Part shown: piece after piece, positions 61,655-64,000 of the stretch
How the letters are laid out: each line of letters opens with the position of its first letter
Numbering within the stretch: position 1 is the first letter of the stretch
Origin: Gemmatimonadaceae bacterium
Lineage (GTDB): Bacteria; Gemmatimonadota; Gemmatimonadetes; Gemmatimonadales; Gemmatimonadaceae
Length of the DNA stretch: 64,000 nt
Direction: 5' to 3'
Assembly (NCBI GenBank): GCA_036003045.1
Contig: DASYSS010000104.1
Coordinates: 30,901-94,900 of the forward strand
Program-made: the position numbers and the translations under genes
Notes under the pieces: model-generated
Databases searched by the model: none
The model's input: only the letters and a program-made list of their open reading frames with translations
Told to the model about the DNA's origin: nothing

Positions 61655-64000
61655 GTGTCACCTCGCCGATCGATATCACTGTTGCTCGTTCTGCTGCTGG
61701 GCGCGTTCGCTCCGTCGCGCCTCCACGCGCAGGGCGACGCGGACATCATTCGCGGCCGCGTCATCGGGCCCGACAAGAAGCCGGTCGAAAACGTCACCGT
61801 CACCGCGACGTCGCTCGTCAACCAGACGTCGCGCACCGCGAAGACCAACAAGGACGGCCGCTTCTCGATCATCTTCAACGGCGGCGGCGGCGATTACATG
61901 ATGGCGTACATCGCGATCGGCTTCGCGCCGACGCGATTCGAGGTGAAGCGCGAGGTCGATGAGGATATTCTCATCGCCGACGCGACGGTGAACAAGACGG
62001 CGGTGTCGCTCGACGCGGTGCGCGTGACCGCGGGGCGCGAGCGTCCCGACCGCAACGGCAACTCGCTCGACGTCGGCGGCCGCGACCAGGCCGTCAACAC
62101 GAACAACGTGCCGATCGACATCCTCGGGGATCTCTCGGCGATGGCGGCGACGCTTCCCGGCGTCACGTTGATTCCCGGCGCCGACGGCGCCGCGAGCGGA
62201 TTCTCGGTGCTCGGACTGGGCGCCGACCAGAACAACATCACGCTCAACGGACTGAACTTCGCCGGCACGGACCTGCCGCGCGACGCCACGACGCAGCAGC
62301 GGGTGACGACGTCGAGCTTCGATCCGTCGCGTGGCGGATTCTCCGGCGCACAGATCTCGCTGCGCACGAACAGCGGCACCAACTACATCACCCGGTCGCT
62401 GCACCAGACCGTCGACGCGCCGGACCTTCAGTACTCGAACGCCATCGGCCGTGCGCTCGGCCAACCCTTTACGAACTTGCAGCTCAGCGGGAGCGCCGCG
62501 GGGCCCTTCGTTCTCGACAAAGCGTTCTATGCGCTGTCGTGGCAGGCGGGCCGCCGGTCCAGCAATCTGCAGGATTTGCTGAACCTGACCGGGGACCCCC
62601 TGGCACTCGAAACCGTCGGCGTCTCGCCCGACTCGGTCCAGCGCCTCATCTCACTGCTGAACCAGGCGCAGATTCCGCTCACGAACAACGCGATCCCGAG
62701 TTCCAAGCTCACGCAGAATGGCTCGTTCCTGTCGAGCTTCGATTTCGCGCCGAGCGGCGGCCACTTCTATAACGTCACCGTGAATGGCCGCTGGCAGGGT
62801 CAGGACGGCGCCAGCCTCTCGAATACGGCGGTGCCGGACCACGGCGGCGACAACCGCTCGTACGGTGGCACGCTCCAGGCCCGGCACTCCGCGTACTTCA
62901 AGGACAACTTCCTCGACAACACGAGCGGCTCGATTCAGGAGAGCGTGACGCAGGGAAGCCCCTACATCGAGCTCCCGTCGGCAACGGTCCGCGTCAACTC
63001 GATCTTCCCCGATGGCAATGCCGGCACCTCGAACCTTCAGTTCGGCGGGAACACCGGCCTCCCGCGAAACTCGCACACACTGAACACCGAGCTGCAGAAC
63101 GAGATTTCCTGGATCAGCCTCGACAACAAGCACCGCTACAAGTTCGGCCTCGACTTCCGCTACAACCGCTACTCGCAGGACAACACGACGAACCGCTTCG
63201 GAACGTACACGTACAACTCCATCCAGGATTTCGAGGACGGCGTGCCGGCGAGCTTCAGCCGTCGACTCCAGGTGAACCAGCGCTTTGGCGACGACATCGG
63301 CGCGTCCGGCTGGCTGGGCGACGCGTGGCGCGCGACTCCGCGATTCCAACTGACGTACGGTCTGCGCGTCGACGCTTCTCACTTCCAGGGCAATCCGCAG
63401 TTCAACCCGGCGATCGACTCCGTTTATCAGCTTCGAAACGACGCCGTGCCGCGCGGCATCTACGTCAGCCCGCGCCTGGGCTTCAGCTGGACGTACGGAA
63501 CGAATCCGCAGATCGGCGGCTTCCAAGGCGCCCAGCGCGGATCGCGCGGACAGATCAGCGGCGGCTTCGGACAGTTCCAGAACCTGCCGAGCTCCCCGCT
63601 CATCGCCGCGGCCGTCGATCAGACGGGACTCCCGTCGGCGGCGCAGCAGTTGAGCTGCATCGGGAGTGCCGTTCCGTCGCCCGACTGGCAGCAGTATCTC
63701 CAGAACACGGGGATGATCCCGACGACGTGCGCGGGCGACATCTCGTCGTTCACGAGCACGGTACCGAACGTCGTGCTCTTCTCCAAGGATTACATCCCGC
63801 AGCGAAGCTGGCGCGCGAACTTGAACTGGAACGCGCCGATTCTGAACAACATGTTCCGGCTCACGAGCGGCGCAACGTACTCGTTGAACCTGAACCAGCA
63901 GAGCCAGGTCGACCTGAACTTCAACCGCAAGCCGGTGTTCACGCTCTCGAACGAGGGCCGGCCGATCTACGTCGATCCGTCGCTGATTTTCCCGTCGACG
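61655..64000 (+). CDS. TonB-dependent receptor with carboxypeptidase-regulatory domain (3' truncated by window)
   Basis: At least 782 residues; the window ends within the barrel. Signal peptide ending APSRLHAQ, then a CarboxypepD_reg Ig domain (IIRGRVIGPDKKPVENVTV, residues about 30-110), then a plug domain (AATLPGVTLIPGADG; LGLGADQNNITLNGLNF) and the start of an outer-membrane barrel rich in aromatic/Asn residues. OAR-like receptors of this type import or bind unknown ligands. The GTG 61655 is preceded by GAGG at a 5-nt distance; an in-frame GTG at 61619 is possible. Confidence 0.87.
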   Translation, partial: MSPRRSISLLLVLLLGAFAPSRLHAQGDADIIRGRVIGPDKKPVENVTVTATSLVNQTSRTAKTNKDGRFSIIFNGGGGDYMMAYIAIGFAPTRFEVKREVDEDILIADATVNKTAVSLDAVRVTAGRERPDRNGNSLDVGGRDQAVNTNNVPIDILGDLSAMAATLPGVTLIPGADGAASGFSVLGLGADQNNITLNGLNFAGTDLPRDATTQQRVTTSSFDPSRGGFSGAQISLRTNSGTNYITRSLHQTVDAPDLQYSNAIGRALGQPFTNLQLSGSAAGPFVLDKAFYALSWQAGRRSSNLQDLLNLTGDPLALETVGVSPDSVQRLISLLNQAQIPLTNNAIPSSKLTQNGSFLSSFDFAPSGGHFYNVTVNGRWQGQDGASLSNTAVPDHGGDNRSYGGTLQARHSAYFKDNFLDNTSGSIQESVTQGSPYIELPSATVRVNSIFPDGNAGTSNLQFGGNTGLPRNSHTLNTELQNEISWISLDNKHRYKFGLDFRYNRYSQDNTTNRFGTYTYNSIQDFEDGVPASFSRRLQVNQRFGDDIGASGWLGDAWRATPRFQLTYGLRVDASHFQGNPQFNPAIDSVYQLRNDAVPRGIYVSPRLGFSWTYGTNPQIGGFQGAQRGSRGQISGGFGQFQNLPSSPLIAAAVDQTGLPSAAQQLSCIGSAVPSPDWQQYLQNTGMIPTTCAGDISSFTSTVPNVVLFSKDYIPQRSWRANLNWNAPILNNMFRLTSGATYSLNLNQQSQVDLNFNRKPVFTLSNEGRPIYVDPSLIFPST

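Noticed and set aside
1..64000. tRNA or rRNA genes
   Set aside because: No cloverleaf-like segments with a TTCGANNC arm and CCA-type end, and no rRNA-like stretch, were noticed on either strand; a dedicated scan would settle it.

Overview
The window is GC-rich, densely packed chromosomal DNA, most likely from a member of the Gemmatimonadota or a close relative. This is inferred from the gene types, not from a marker gene: very long Ser/Thr kinases with C-terminal repeat regions, BIG2-type lipoproteins, a PadR regulator next to an ADOP/MacB-type permease, paired M16 and M20 peptidases, a carboxypeptidase-regulatory/TonB receptor and short 'plug-only' relatives, DinB-like proteins and DUF4403. 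Signal peptides, lipoboxes and TonB/beta-barrel proteins indicate a diderm cell. I see no rRNA, tRNA, CRISPR array, prophage, integrase or transposase.

Layout. 1-3663: Fe-S assembly operon sufC(partial)-sufD-sufU-sufS. 3.7-9.0 kb: small outer-membrane protein, DUF4403 lipoprotein, then two overlapping exported M20 peptidases. 9.2-14.0 kb: Ser/Thr kinase followed by a BIG2 lipoprotein. 14.2-17.0 kb: tungstate/molybdate-type ABC importer. 17.1-19.4 kb: NatA/NatB-like ABC exporter. 19.6-26.8 kb: TMEM175-type channel, DinB-like protein, MFS transporter, esterase, ECF sigma factor with zinc-finger anti-sigma, ketopantoate reductase family protein, exported MsrB, a conserved unknown. 26.9-30.3 kb: egtB-egtD coupled to a Rieske/flavodoxin fusion. 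30.4-42.5 kb: secreted unknown, NCS2-type permease, second large Ser/Thr kinase, KdpDE-like two-component pair, small lipoprotein, small membrane protein, AlaX-type editing protein, GT9 glycosyltransferase. 42.6-47.6 kb: M16 peptidase pair, then a MATE transporter behind what looks like a leader-peptide attenuator, and a 65-residue basic protein. 47.8-52.0 kb: class III aminotransferase, TsdA-like dihaem cytochrome and SoxC/SoxD sulfite dehydrogenase. 52.0-57.6 kb: S9 peptidase, GHL10-type glycosidase, plug-only protein, MsbA-like exporter. 57.9-64.0 kb: decayed ADOP permease, its PadR regulator with a paired operator, DUF3108 protein, and the start of a TonB-type receptor.

How the parts relate. 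Several loci concern sulfur, metal and redox chemistry: Suf Fe-S assembly, an oxoanion importer that could supply the pterin cofactor of SoxC, the TsdA/SoxCD module, ergothioneine synthesis with a Rieske/flavin partner, and a periplasmic methionine sulfoxide reductase. This functional link is inference.

The most unusual non-coding features are several repeat families: 8-bp GTCCACCC-like tandem repeats at three gene boundaries, seven exact-length 16-bp direct repeats in the divergent promoter region of the aminotransferase, and large imperfect inverted-repeat elements built from CACCGCAGAGACGC or CGCAGAT arms. The strongest regulatory candidates are the attenuator before the MATE gene and the twin palindromic sites before padR.
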